DNA from: Burkholderiaceae bacterium
GTDB lineage: Bacteria > Pseudomonadota > Gammaproteobacteria > Burkholderiales > Rhodocyclaceae
Reading direction: 5' to 3'
NCBI GenBank assembly: GCA_021738065.1
Contig: JAIPCT010000006.1
Span: 1 to 64,000 of the forward strand
DNA length: 64,000 nucleotides
Below are positions 32,751 to 44,956 of this stretch, piece after piece; the first letter of the stretch is position 1, and every line of letters begins with the position of its first letter. Below the pieces are notes generated by a model. The model saw only the letters and a list, made by a program, of their open reading frames with translations. It did no database searches and was not told the DNA's origin. The position numbers and the translations under genes were made by a program.

Positions 32751-34172
32751 TCAGTAGCGGTACTGGTCGGCCTTGTATGGCCCCGCCTTGGGTACGCCAA
32801 TATAGGCCGCCTGCTGGTCGGTCAGCTCCGAGAGTTGCGCGTTCAGCTTCTTGAGTTGCAGGCGCGCAACTTTCTCGTCCAGATGTTTGGGTAGGGTATA
32901 GACGCCCACCGGGTAGTCGGCGTTACGCGTAAACAGTTCGATCTGGGCGATGGTCTGGTTGGCGAATGACGAAGACATCACGTAGCTCGGGTGTCCGGTA
33001 CCACAGCCAAGATTTACCAAACGGCCCTTGGCCAGCAGGATGATGCGCTTGCCGTCCGGGAAAATCACGTGATCGACCTGTGGCTTGATCTCCTCCCACT
33101 CGTACTTCTCCACCGAGGCGACGTCGATCTCGTTGTCGAAATGGCCGATATTGCAGACGATGGCCTGGTCCTTCATCTTCGCCATGTGATCGTGGTTGAT
33201 GACATGAAAGTTTCCGGTGCAAGTGACGAAGATATCGGCCTTGTCGGCGGCGTATTCCATGGTGACGACGCGATAGCCTTCCATCGCCGCCTGCAGCGCG
33301 CAGATCGGATCGATCTCGGTAACCCACACCTGCGCGGACAGTGCGCGCATGGCCTGAGCCGAACCCTTGCCGACGTCGCCGTAGCCCGCGATCAGGGCGA
33401 CCTTGCCGGCGATCATGACATCGGTGGCACGCTTGATGCCATCGACCAGGGATTCGCGGCAGCCGTAAAGGTTGTCGAACTTCGACTTGGTGACCGAGTC
33501 GTTGACGTTGATCGCCGGAATCTTCAACTCGCCGCGCTCGTGCATCTGGTACAGGCGGTGCACGCCGGTCGTCGTTTCTTCCGTGACGCCCTTGATCTGA
33601 GCCAGGCGCGTCGAATACCAGGTTTTGTCGGTCGCCAGCCTGGTCTTGATGGCGGCAAACAGAATTTGCTCCTCTTCGGCACCGGGATTGGCCAGCACAG
33701 AGATATCCTTCTCCGCCCTGGCACCCAGATGCAGCAACAAAGTGGCATCACCGCCGTCATCGAGAATCATGTTGGAATAGCCGCCATCCGGCCACTCGAA
33801 GATGCGATGCGTGTAATCCCAGTAGTCAACCAGCGATTCGCCCTTGACCGCAAATACAGCGACTCCATCGGCGGCAATCGCAGCGGCAGCGTGGTCCTGG
33901 GTCGAGAAAATGTTGCAGGAAGCCCAACGTACCTCCGCGCCAAGCGCTGTCAGGGTTTCGATCAGCACGGCGGTCTGAATGGTCATGTGCAGGCTGCCGG
34001 TGATCCGCGCGCCCTTGAGCGGTTGCGCCTTGGCGAATTCCTCACGAATGGCCATGAGCCCGGGCATCTCGGTCTCGGCGATACGGATTTCCTTGCGACC
34101 CCAGGCGGCCAGTGCAAGGTCGGCGATTACATAGTCTGGGGTCTTGGCTGCTGCGTCAGTCACGCTGTTCAT
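32751..34172 (-). CDS. ahcY: Adenosylhomocysteinase
   Basis: [51 protein letters not shown]-type NAD motif. Confidence 0.98.
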   Translation of the reverse strand: MNSVTDAAAKTPDYVIADLALAAWGRKEIRIAETEMPGLMAIREEFAKAQPLKGARITGSLHMTIQTAVLIETLTALGAEVRWASCNIFSTQDHAAAAIAADGVAVFAVKGESLVDYWDYTHRIFEWPDGGYSNMILDDGGDATLLLHLGARAEKDISVLANPGAEEEQILFAAIKTRLATDKTWYSTRLAQIKGVTEETTTGVHRLYQMHERGELKIPAINVNDSVTKSKFDNLYGCRESLVDGIKRATDVMIAGKVALIAGYGDVGKGSAQAMRALSAQVWVTEIDPICALQAAMEGYRVVTMEYAADKADIFVTCTGNFHVINHDHMAKMKDQAIVCNIGHFDNEIDVASVEKYEWEEIKPQVDHVIFPDGKRIILLAKGRLVNLGCGTGHPSYVMSSSFANQTIAQIELFTRNADYPVGVYTLPKHLDEKVARLQLKKLNAQLSELTDQQAAYIGVPKAGPYKADQYRY

Positions 34173-34230
34173 GAGAGCTCCTTGAACTGTGACCGGGCGG
34201 GAGGCGAACTCACCCTGCCCGGTACGGGTT

Positions 34231-34299
34231 GGGTGAGCGCAGTTTGAAAATGGTCCGAGCCTGGGGGGTAAGCAGTACTACCCTTGCAGCGCTCCTCGG
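34231..34299 (-). promoter_or_regulatory. S-adenosylhomocysteine (SAH) riboswitch upstream of ahcY
   Basis: Minus strand CCGAGGAGCGCTGCAAGGG...CCAGGCTCGG...AAACTGCGCTCACCC matches the conserved SAH riboswitch core and pairing; directly 5' of ahcY. Confidence 0.88.
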
Positions 34300-34375
34300 A
34301 AGCCGAAGATTATATCGCTTTTCGTCAATCGCGTTGACGCACTGCCGCATTTTGGGCATAATCCCGTTTCTCTGA

Positions 34376-34452
<77 letters not shown>

Positions 34453-34460
34453 ATAAAGAC

Positions 34461-34492
34461 AAGGCCTCACAAGCAACAGCTTGTGAGGCCTT
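34461..34492 (+). terminator. Rho-independent-like terminator after tRNA-fMet
   Basis: AAGGCCTCACAAG-caacag-CTTGTGAGGCCTT followed by TGTTTGTT. Confidence 0.8.
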
Positions 34493-34760
34493 TGTTTGTT
34501 CGTGCGCACGCCAAATTGACCATCGTGCTCGACTTGAGCTGAGCACCCTGAATCCGACAACTTTCAAGTCTGGACGGGGGTTTGCGCAAGGTTGCTCCTG
34601 ATCAAGGAAAGATGCACTGACTGGTCAATCGATGGCGCGCATACAACAGCTGAAGCAACTGGATCGTGTGGTGATGCGGTTACGGTTGCCGCTAAATGAC
34701 TTGTTGAAAAATCAGGATGAACCGGATGGAGGTACCAAAGTAGCCGATCCTGGGTTGCAA

Positions 34761-36086
34761 TCAGTCTAGGGCGTGCACCATATCGGCGATCACGATATGG
34801 CGCACAGCCCGCAAAAGGCGTAGTTCGCCGGCGATATAACCGCGCGTCGCCTCTGGATCGGGACTGGCTGCGACATCCTGGTTCACGTTCGCCTCGATTT
34901 CCATCAGCAAATGATCTGCGGCGGCGGGTACGGCCTTCACTAATCTGTCGAGTTCGCGAGTGGCGGTTGCAGCGTTGAGGCCGAGCAGTTGCGCAGCCTC
35001 GATGACATGGCGACGTGTGATGCTGTGGAATGTCGTGGCATCACCCAGCGTTAGCGCCAGAGAAGTGTGGGGCCAGCGCACCGCTTCGTTGGCCAGGGAA
35101 CGCGTCTCATATGCTGCCGTGCAGAGCAGGTCGTACGGGGGGGCGATCTCGATACCCGTGGCATCGACTAGAAAGGAGATGTTCTTCAGATGGTTGTCGC
35201 CATTGCCGACCAGTAGGTTGAACACCAGCCAGCGATAGAGTTGCAGCCGAGCGGCGGCTCGCGACCGACATTTCGATACTGCGGCGCTCAGGCTGTCCAG
35301 ATTCGCTGCGGTGTACTTGAAGCTGCGGGCTTTGTTGAGGAGCTGACACGTATCGATCACATGACGTCGGCCGATTGCGCTAGGCTCGGCGTCGTGTATT
35401 CGATCGAATCGATCAACGAGGTAGACCGGTTGGGGTACGTAAAGCCGCTGTACGCGAGGTGGGGATAGTCTGGCGGCCGCCGCAAGGCGCATCGTGAAGT
35501 ATTCGTTCATCACAGAGGCCGGGTAGCTGGCGTCAGGATGGTCCGGCTTGAGGATATGGGTCGATGGCGTTCCTGCCAAAGGTTCATACAGTTCGTTGTC
35601 CTGCTGGACAACAAGCAGCTTGTGCTGTGCCCCGGCGAGCGACATGTGCTTGGGTGCGTCGTGCGTAAGCGACACCGTGGGCAGATTCTTGATGCGAGCG
35701 CTCAATTCGGCACGGGAGAGAGGGCGCAGTCCCTTGTCGGCCGCCGTCGGCTTGTCCGGTACTTGCAGGACCAGCGCGCCGGCAGACTCGGCGCCGTAGT
35801 ACGCAAGGAGCCCGAACGCATCTTCGGCTTGTAGCGCGGCCTCTTTGGCCAGGACTCCGCGCAGGGCTTCCTCGGGCAGCAGGTTGTCGAAATACCACTG
35901 CACAGGTCTGGACGTGGCGCCGTCACGGTGGAGTCCGCCATTTCGCGGCAGAGCGGGTGACAAGTCAAAGGCATCGGCGGTGTCGCGCCAAGCCGGGTCG
36001 TATTCGAACGTCCAGAGATCGTCGGCCTCGGCAAGGCGGCCGACCAGGTGATCGTTCACAAGGACGTCCAACTGCCGCATGTTCAT
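34761..36086 (-). CDS. hipA: HipA family Ser/Thr kinase toxin
   Basis: MSLAGAQHKLLV; HILKPDHP; LVGNGDNHLKNISFLVD; preceded by overlapping HipB-like HTH gene. Confidence 0.9.
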   Translation of the reverse strand: MNMRQLDVLVNDHLVGRLAEADDLWTFEYDPAWRDTADAFDLSPALPRNGGLHRDGATSRPVQWYFDNLLPEEALRGVLAKEAALQAEDAFGLLAYYGAESAGALVLQVPDKPTAADKGLRPLSRAELSARIKNLPTVSLTHDAPKHMSLAGAQHKLLVVQQDNELYEPLAGTPSTHILKPDHPDASYPASVMNEYFTMRLAAAARLSPPRVQRLYVPQPVYLVDRFDRIHDAEPSAIGRRHVIDTCQLLNKARSFKYTAANLDSLSAAVSKCRSRAAARLQLYRWLVFNLLVGNGDNHLKNISFLVDATGIEIAPPYDLLCTAAYETRSLANEAVRWPHTSLALTLGDATTFHSITRRHVIEAAQLLGLNAATATRELDRLVKAVPAAADHLLMEIEANVNQDVAASPDPEATRGYIAGELRLLRAVRHIVIADMVHALD

Positions 36087-36388
36087 GCGTCACCACTTTC
36101 GGGCGGCGTTTCTTTTGGGCGACGAGGTTTTAGCGGCTTTACGCCGGCTTGGCGCAAGCGTTCAAATGCAGGAAGTATGCTGTCCGGGATGTCTGCTCGA
36201 AGCTCGATACCCAACTCGGCGAGCAAATTCAGGACTCGGCCGAGTTGCACCGTTTCCTTGCCACGTTCCACTTCGCGGACGAACACCGGACCAACTCCCG
36301 CACTACCGGCCAGATCATCCATGCGGATGCATTGGGTCTTGCGCGAGGCCCGAATGAGCAGCCCAAGGGTTTTCGGGGATTGAATCAT
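36083..36388 (-). CDS. hipB: HipB-like XRE family antitoxin
   Basis: LGLLIRASRKTQCIRMDDLAGSAGVGPVFVREVERGKETVQLGRVLNLLAELGIEL; 4-bp overlap with hipA (start could be 36397). Confidence 0.85.
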   Translation of the reverse strand: MIQSPKTLGLLIRASRKTQCIRMDDLAGSAGVGPVFVREVERGKETVQLGRVLNLLAELGIELRADIPDSILPAFERLRQAGVKPLKPRRPKETPPESGDA

Positions 36389-36876
36389 GACTTGCATGGA
36401 GCACTCCATATCGATGCTTTCGCGTCGATTATAGGACTTTAGGTCCTTAGAGGCAAATAAAAGGTGCGATAGCATCGATTTTTGATATTCGCAGTGCCGA
36501 AAGTTGTGTATTCGATGCGATGACATCGTTTATGGTTTCTATTCTTGCAGATGCAGTGTGTGCAAGCCCGATAGATATTGCTCTATTGCGACCAGTGATC
36601 CGAGGTAGGCGGGACAGCCTGACTGGTGCCCGATCTGCAGTTCTTCGGACCGTGAAAATTTTCCCAAAGGTCAATTGAAAGCCGGTATGTTCCGAGTAGA
36701 TGAATTTTCAGTATTCTTGGCTGTTACACTCGCTGGGCCGGGTAGCGAGGCCCTTAGGTTTGGGTGTAATACTGAGTGGTTTTTAAAGGTGACGTAAAAA
36801 CAATACGTTACTTCTAACTATGCCGATTGTTACTGAGCTACGCCATTAGGTTTCGATTAGAAACAAACCTAATGAG

Positions 36877-36910
36877 TGGGCTCACAACCCGAAGACTACC
36901 CCCGCAACCA
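36877..36910 (+). pseudogene. Degenerate 3' remnant of initiator tRNA-fMet
   Basis: TGGGCTCACAACCCGAAGA-CTACCCCCGCAACCA resembles CGGGCTCATAACCCGAAGgtcgtaggttcaaatcCTACCCCCGCAACCA with an internal deletion. Confidence 0.85.
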
Positions 36911-36911
36911 A

Positions 36912-36953
36912 CAACGCAAAAAGGCTGGACATCTGTCCAGCCTTTTTGCGTTG
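36912..36953 (+). terminator. Strong hairpin, probable ancestral tRNA-fMet terminator
   Basis: CAACGCAAAAAGGCTGGAC-atct-GTCCAGCCTTTTTGCGTTG, 19-bp perfect stem. Confidence 0.85.
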
Positions 36954-36970
36954 TTCAGCCCCGCTTCCTG

Positions 36971-37870
36971 CTACAAGCCCTGAATTCGGATTGGCCGCAA
37001 CCTGGCTTGTTCCGGGAACTCGATGGCAGCGCGGATTTCGTTGAGCAGGCGTGGTTTCTCGGCGGCCAAAGTCCCCTTTAGCACCAGGCGGTTGGAGACA
37101 TGGTCGCTGCGGAACACCGTTCGCTTGAGTTCCAGTTCCGAGATCAGCGTTTCCATTTCAGAAAAAAGTTCGTGCGGGTCGCAGGGCGTCCATTCGGGAA
37201 ATCCGGCACGGAAACGTTCTTCGCCTTGCGGGAAACTCACCACCAGTGTGGCGAGAAACTCCGGCTGCGTCGCGTTGACCAGGCGCGCGGAGTTCTCTGC
37301 GTGTTGTTGTGAGAGCACCTTTCCGCCAAGGCCGTTGAGTATCATTACCGAGCGCTTGATCCCTGCCTGTTGCAGTTTGTCGAGCGCTTCGCGAGTGCTG
37401 TCGAAGGTTTCGCCTTTGTGCACTTTTGCCAGCACTTCGTCGTCGCCTGATTCAGCGCCGACGTAAGCCATGCTGAAACCGGCAGCCGACAGTTGCTTGA
37501 GTTCGTCGACCGATTTCTTGTTGAGATTGCGCGGCAGGCAATAGCTCGAGACGCGGCGCACCGCAGGCAGATGCTTACGGATGGCGGCAAGAATCTCAAG
37601 CAGACGCCGGGTGGGCAGTACCAGCGCGTCACCGTCGGCGAGAAATACGCGTCGCATATCGCTGCCGAAGCGTTCGCCGCAGCGCCGCAGTGTTTCCATC
37701 GTTTCTGTGGCATCGCGAGCGCGAAACTTTTTCTGTGGCGCCGTATACATCTCGCAGAATGTGCATTGATTCCACGAGCAACCGTCCGTTACCGGCAGGA
37801 TCAGGGACTCGGCCTCGCTGGGCGGCCGAAATACGGGATCGACATAGCGGATTGGAAAACTGTCAGTCAT
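36971..37870 (-). CDS. Radical SAM protein
   Basis: LPVTDGCSWNQCTFCEMYTAPQKKFRAR (CxxxxCxxC-type cluster motif); SMAYVGAESGDDEVLAKV. Confidence 0.85.
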   Translation of the reverse strand: MTDSFPIRYVDPVFRPPSEAESLILPVTDGCSWNQCTFCEMYTAPQKKFRARDATETMETLRRCGERFGSDMRRVFLADGDALVLPTRRLLEILAAIRKHLPAVRRVSSYCLPRNLNKKSVDELKQLSAAGFSMAYVGAESGDDEVLAKVHKGETFDSTREALDKLQQAGIKRSVMILNGLGGKVLSQQHAENSARLVNATQPEFLATLVVSFPQGEERFRAGFPEWTPCDPHELFSEMETLISELELKRTVFRSDHVSNRLVLKGTLAAEKPRLLNEIRAAIEFPEQARLRPIRIQGL

Positions 37871-37939
37871 GGCTTTGATTATCGCAGGACAGTGACCGGT
37901 ATGATCCCTGACACTCTCCGAATTCCATAAAGTGATTTC

Positions 37940-39325
37940 ATGTCCTTTCCCGCACTGGCATTTGTCGACCTGGAAACCACTGGCGCCACGGCGACCGTAG
38001 ATCGAATTACTGAAATCGGCATTGTCGAGGTGGATGAGTCGGGTGTGTGCGAATGGTCTTGCCTGGTGAATCCGGGCGTCCCGATATCCGGCTTCATCGA
38101 GCGGCTGACGGGCATTTCCAATGCCATGGTCGCACAGGCGCCAGCTTTTGCGGATGTTGCCGCGGAAGTCAAGGCGCGCCTCGAGGGACGCCTTTTCATT
38201 GCCCACAACGCGCGTTTTGACTACGGCTTCCTGAAGAACGAATTCAAGCGTGCAGGACAGGTGTTTGGCGCAACGGTACTGTGCACCGTCAAGTTGTCGC
38301 GCAAGCTGTATCCGCAGCATGCAAAGCACAATCTGGACAGTCTGATCGAGCGCCATGGCCTGGCTGTCAGCAGTCGGCATCGAGCGTTGGGCGATGCCAG
38401 ACTGATCCACCAGTTTTGGCAACGCATCCAGGTCGAGATCGCGCCTGAATTGCTGGCTGACACCGTCAAGGCGCTGACGGCCCGCCCCAACCTGCCGGCC
38501 GGATTGGAGCCGGCGATGATAGACGGCTTGCCGGAAGGGCTGGGTGTCTACCTTTTCTACGGCGAGAATGCCTTGCCGCTCTATATCGGCAAAAGCAAGA
38601 AACTGAAGACCCGCGTGCTGTCTCACTTTGCCGCCGATCATGCGGCGGCGAAGGAAATGAATCTGGCGCGGCAGGTCAAACGCATCGAGTGTATCGAAAC
38701 CGCCGGTGAAATCGGTGCTCTGCTAAAAGAGGCGATGCTGATCAAGCAGTTGCAACCGATTCACAATCGTCGCCTGCGACGCAACGACGAGCTCTGTTTC
38801 TGGAAACTCGTCGAAACCGGCCCTGGTGAGTGGCGACCGGAGCTTGCGCGAGCCGATGAAGTCGAGCCTGATCAGCAGACCAATTTGTATGGGCCATTCA
38901 AGGACACAAGGGAAGCAAGGCGTGTTTTGACTGAATTGGCAAAACCACATCAACTCTGCCATGCCTTGCTGGGTCTCGAGACGGCGAAGTCAGGCGGGTC
39001 GTGTTTTGCCTACCCGTTGCAGCAATGCAAAGGGGCATGTGTCGGCGAAGACCCGGTGCAGTCGCATAGCGCGCGGTTGATGATGGCGTTGAGCCGCCAC
39101 CGGCTCGCTTCATGGCCTTTCGTGGGGCCGGCGCTGCTTCGCGAAGGCGATGAAGTGCACCTGGTCAACAACTGGCGCCATCTGGGGACGGCGCACAGTG
39201 AGGCGGACTTGCATGCGTTGCTGGAACTATCCGTGCCGCTATTCGACGGCGACAACTACCGCATTTTGCTCAAAGCGCTAGATCGAATGGTCCCGTTGTC
39301 GACCGACCGGGCTTTTCAGCCCTGA
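37940..39325 (+). CDS. DnaQ-like 3'-5' exonuclease fused to GIY-YIG (UvrC/Cho-like) nuclease domain
   Basis: AFVDLETTGATATVDRITEIGIVEV...HNARFDYGFLKNEF; then GVYLFYGENALPLYIGKSKKLKTRVLSHF. Confidence 0.9.
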   Translation: MSFPALAFVDLETTGATATVDRITEIGIVEVDESGVCEWSCLVNPGVPISGFIERLTGISNAMVAQAPAFADVAAEVKARLEGRLFIAHNARFDYGFLKNEFKRAGQVFGATVLCTVKLSRKLYPQHAKHNLDSLIERHGLAVSSRHRALGDARLIHQFWQRIQVEIAPELLADTVKALTARPNLPAGLEPAMIDGLPEGLGVYLFYGENALPLYIGKSKKLKTRVLSHFAADHAAAKEMNLARQVKRIECIETAGEIGALLKEAMLIKQLQPIHNRRLRRNDELCFWKLVETGPGEWRPELARADEVEPDQQTNLYGPFKDTREARRVLTELAKPHQLCHALLGLETAKSGGSCFAYPLQQCKGACVGEDPVQSHSARLMMALSRHRLASWPFVGPALLREGDEVHLVNNWRHLGTAHSEADLHALLELSVPLFDGDNYRILLKALDRMVPLSTDRAFQP

Positions 39326-39414
39326 CGATGATCGCCGGCTGCCGCGAGCTGGTGGTTGCAGCCCGACCGTACTGGCTTGGACGAACCCAGCCCGTGAAGC
39401 CAGGCCGGAATTGA

Positions 39415-39660
39415 CTAGCTTGAAGCGCCGGGTTTCCGGCCAGGACTCTTGGGCGGAATGTATCCGGCGACGCGACATAGCACCGCCTCGATCTTTTCGC
39501 CGTTGTTGAATCGCGTCACGCTGCACTTGGAAATTTCGCCGCGTGCCGACAGGTCGGTAATCGAGCGCCGCACTTTTGCCAGCGAGAGTCCTGTTGCCGC
39601 GGCGATTTCAGAGTCAAACCGCTGGCCGTTGTCTTTCAAATATTGCATGATTTCTTGCAT
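39415..39660 (-). CDS. Small winged-helix transcriptional regulator-like protein
   Basis: MQEIMQYLKDNGQRFDSEIAAATGLSLAKVRRSITDLSARGEISKCSVTRF. Confidence 0.6.
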   Translation of the reverse strand: MQEIMQYLKDNGQRFDSEIAAATGLSLAKVRRSITDLSARGEISKCSVTRFNNGEKIEAVLCRVAGYIPPKSPGRKPGASS

Positions 39661-39791
39661 ATCAAGTGCTCCGCGTGAAGGTGACAATTTGGAATTCACC
39701 GTTTGCATTTATCAAATCCGATCCATTGGTGCCTGCAACTGAACGGGACGGAAAGGCATCGCCATCGATTTCCGCCAACCCCTTCGAATCC

Positions 39792-39867
39792 TGGTGGGCC
39801 CAGCGAGACTCGAACTCGCAACCAAAGGATTATGAGTCCTCTGCTCTAACCATTGAGCTACAGGCCC
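39792..39867 (-). tRNA. tRNA with CAT anticodon, probably tRNA-Ile2 (CAT, lysidine-modified)
   Basis: Minus strand GGGCCTGTAGCTCAATGGTTAGAGCAGAGGACTCATAATCCTTTGGTTGCGAGTTCGAGTCTCGCTGGGCCCACCA. Confidence 0.88.
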
Positions 39868-39917
39868 TGTTTGAATCTGCAACAGCTCGCGTTGCAGGAG
39901 CCGTTGGCAATGCGTGA

Positions 39918-42191
<2,274 letters not shown>

Positions 42192-42303
42192 GACTATCCT
42201 CGGCTAGAACGCGATTTCGGCGCTTGGGGTCGTGAAAAACCGCGATGCTGGCAAGCGGCTTGGCTCAGCGCGCCGTGATAGCGCTGGAGAACCGCTAAGT
42301 ATA

Positions 42304-44055
42304 TCAGATTGGACTGCCGCTCGTCGAGGGACTAGTCGGATGCTTTTTTGCCAGCAATTCGGCAAGACGCAGCCGCTCTTGCGGACTCAGTTCATTGGCG
42401 CGGGCATAGAGTTGCTTGATTTCGGCCGTCAGGGCCGCTTGATGCAAATGCGCCACGCTGTCATTGAAAACCTCTTCCAGGGCGCCGAGATCGACTTCCT
42501 CCACCATGTTGGCTGCGATCGCCGAGATCAGTGCTTCGTGGGGCGTGTCGCGGAAAAACTCCAGAACGATGCCAAAGCCGCCCGAAGGCAACTCGCCGTG
42601 ATCGATGGCATCGGCGATGGCTTTGAGCGCTTCGCCTTCAACGCGTTCATGGTCGATCAGCTCCAGCGGCAGGCGCCCCGCCCATTCCGGCTTGTGCAGG
42701 ACGATTTGCAGCAGTTTGTATTCGACCGAGGAAGGTACCGGTCGTTGTTTCATCTGCGCCGGACCGTAGCGGCTGCGTGCCAGGGGCTTGAGTCCGCACT
42801 GGGCCTCGACTTCGGCTTGCGAGACCTGCGCGCGCTGGGCGATTTCACGGGTCAACTGCACTCGCAAAATAGGCGCCGCCATTTTCTGCAACAAGGGCTT
42901 CGCCGCATGCACCAGCATGGCGCGCCCCTCGGCCGTATTGGGGTTGGTCTGCTTGACCAGTTCACGCAACATAAATTCGCTGAGACGGGTCGCGCTTCGG
43001 GTTTGCTTCACAAACGCCTCTTTGCCATGCTCGCGGATAAACTCGTCCGGGTCCTGATTGCCGGGCATTTGCAGGATTTCGACTACCTTGTTGTCGGCCA
43101 GGTGGGCAAGGCTTACCTCCATGGCGCGCCAGGCGGCGCGATCGCCGGCGCTGTCGCGATCGAAACAAAACACCACGCGATTGGCCTGTTTCAAAAGTTT
43201 TTGAACATTGGCGTCGGTGGCGGCCGTTCCCAGTGTGGCGACCACGTTCTCGACCCCGCTTTGAGCCAGTCCGACGACATCCATATAGCCTTCCACCACC
43301 AGTACGGTGTCTTCTTCCTGGATGGCTTTGCGGGCTTGCGACAGCCCGTACAGTTCGCGACCCTTCTCGAACAGCGGCGTTTCCGGCGAATTCAGGTACT
43401 TCGGTTCACCCTCGCCGATGATCCGGCCGCCAAAGCCGATCACGTTGCCGCGCTGGTCGAGGATGGGAAACATGACGCGGTCGCGGAAGCGGTCGTAACG
43501 CCGGCCCTGCTCATTGACAATCACCAGGCCGCATTCAACCAGGGCCGGGTCGTTGTAATCGGGAAACACCTTCTGCAGGCCTTGCCAGTCGTCCGGCGCA
43601 TAGCCAAGGGCAAATCTGGCCGCAATTTCACCCGATACGCCGCGATTCTTGAAGTAATCGACGGCTTTTGGTGAAATTTTCAACTGTTCGCGATAGAAGC
43701 GCATGGCCAGCGCCATGACTTCGGTCAACGGCGCCTTCTTCGCCCGCATCGCGGCGTTGCGTTCCTCCTGCGGTACTTGCAGGCCAGCGGAGGAGGCGAG
43801 GTCTTCAACGGCCTCGATGAAGCCGATACCCGCATGCTGCATCAAAAAGCCGATGGCGCTGCCGTGCGCGCCGCAACCGAAGCAGTGATAGAACTGCTTG
43901 GACGGGCTTACCGTGAAGGACGGGGTTTTCTCGGAATGAAAGGGACAGCAGGCGCTGTAATTGGCGCCGGCCTTGCGCAAGGGAACGTAGCGTTCGACCA
44001 CATCGACGATGTCGATGCGGGCGAGCAGTTCCTGAATGAAGCTTTCCGGGATCAC
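42304..44055 (-). CDS. dnaG: DNA primase
   Basis: MIPESFIQELLARIDIVDVVERYVPLRKAGANYSACCPFHSEKTPSFTVSPSKQFYHCFGCGAHG. Confidence 0.98.
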   Translation of the reverse strand: MIPESFIQELLARIDIVDVVERYVPLRKAGANYSACCPFHSEKTPSFTVSPSKQFYHCFGCGAHGSAIGFLMQHAGIGFIEAVEDLASSAGLQVPQEERNAAMRAKKAPLTEVMALAMRFYREQLKISPKAVDYFKNRGVSGEIAARFALGYAPDDWQGLQKVFPDYNDPALVECGLVIVNEQGRRYDRFRDRVMFPILDQRGNVIGFGGRIIGEGEPKYLNSPETPLFEKGRELYGLSQARKAIQEEDTVLVVEGYMDVVGLAQSGVENVVATLGTAATDANVQKLLKQANRVVFCFDRDSAGDRAAWRAMEVSLAHLADNKVVEILQMPGNQDPDEFIREHGKEAFVKQTRSATRLSEFMLRELVKQTNPNTAEGRAMLVHAAKPLLQKMAAPILRVQLTREIAQRAQVSQAEVEAQCGLKPLARSRYGPAQMKQRPVPSSVEYKLLQIVLHKPEWAGRLPLELIDHERVEGEALKAIADAIDHGELPSGGFGIVLEFFRDTPHEALISAIAANMVEEVDLGALEEVFNDSVAHLHQAALTAEIKQLYARANELSPQERLRLAELLAKKHPTSPSTSGSPI

Positions 44056-44071
44056 GAGGGCATTATGCCCC

Positions 44072-44524
44072 TCAAACTGCGGCTGACAGCCTGGCCTTGA
44101 CCAGCTTGGAGACTTCGCCCATGTCGGCGCGGCCGGCGACCTGGGGTTTGACCAGGGCGATCACCTTGCCCATGTCGGACGGGGCTTTGGCGCCGGATTC
44201 GATGACCGCGGCGCTCACGATCGCCTCGATTTCCGCAGCACTCAGGCCTTGCGGCATGTAGGTGGCGAGCACCGAGGATTCGAACTTCTCGACATCCGCC
44301 AGATCCTGCCGCTTGGCGGCTTCGTATTGGGTGATGGAGTCCTTGCGCTGCTTGAGCATTTTTTCGATCACGGCAATCACCGCCGCATCATCGATGTCCA
44401 CCTGTTCGTCCACCCGTTTTTGCTTGATCGCGGCGCGCAGCAGGCTCAGTGCCTCCTTGCGCGCCTTTTCACCGGCCTTCATGGCGGTCTTCCAGTCATC
44501 GTCAATGCGGGTTTCAAGTGTCAT
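44072..44524 (-). CDS. yqeY: GatB/YqeY domain protein
   Basis: ARKEALSLLRAAIKQKRVDEQ...; VIEKMLKQRKDSITQYEAAKRQDLA. Confidence 0.93.
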   Translation of the reverse strand: MTLETRIDDDWKTAMKAGEKARKEALSLLRAAIKQKRVDEQVDIDDAAVIAVIEKMLKQRKDSITQYEAAKRQDLADVEKFESSVLATYMPQGLSAAEIEAIVSAAVIESGAKAPSDMGKVIALVKPQVAGRADMGEVSKLVKARLSAAV

Positions 44525-44582
44525 GGCATTTTCCTTCGCGTTGGCGTGAGTATCGTCCTCGACTCACGTCTTGGACATAAAA

Positions 44583-44607
44583 CACAAAAACCGCCGAAAG
44601 GCGGTTT
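44583..44607 (-). terminator. Rho-independent-like hairpin downstream of rpsU
   Basis: Minus strand AAACCGCC-TTTC-GGCGGTTTTTGTGTTTT. Confidence 0.75.
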
Positions 44608-44666
44608 CCGATATCAAGCGAGACAAGCGTTGCGGTTCACCCGATTGCGGCGAACCACGACCCGGA

Positions 44667-44879
44667 TCAATACATCTTGGGCGGCAGCAACTGGCTGCGA
44701 ATGCGCTTGTGGTGGCGCTTGACGGCAGCGGCCGCCTTGCGCTTGCGCTCGGTGGTGGGCTTTTCGTAGAACTCGCGTGCGCGCAGTTCGGTAAGCAGAC
44801 CAGTCTTTTCGATCGCGCGCTTGAAGCGGCGGATCGCGACTTCAAACGGCTCGTTTTCCTTGAGGCGAATACCCGGCAT
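44667..44879 (-). CDS. rpsU: 30S ribosomal protein S21
   Basis: [59 protein letters not shown]. Confidence 0.98.
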   Translation of the reverse strand: MPGIRLKENEPFEVAIRRFKRAIEKTGLLTELRAREFYEKPTTERKRKAAAAVKRHHKRIRSQLLPPKMY

Positions 44880-44956
44880 TGCAATTATCCTGGAGAGCGG
44901 GGAAAGCCGGGCATTCTAAACGCTTTGCCATGTATGTCAATTCTTTCGGTGCGCGT

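Noticed and set aside
34632-34769. 45-aa plus-strand ORF (MARIQQLKQLDRVVMRLRLPLNDLLKNQDEP...) downstream of hipA as a transposase remnant
   Set aside because: Too short and without a recognisable family; cannot be supported.
36877-36910. Second functional tRNA-Met
   Set aside because: Missing the T-arm segment and 5' half; treated as an integration remnant.
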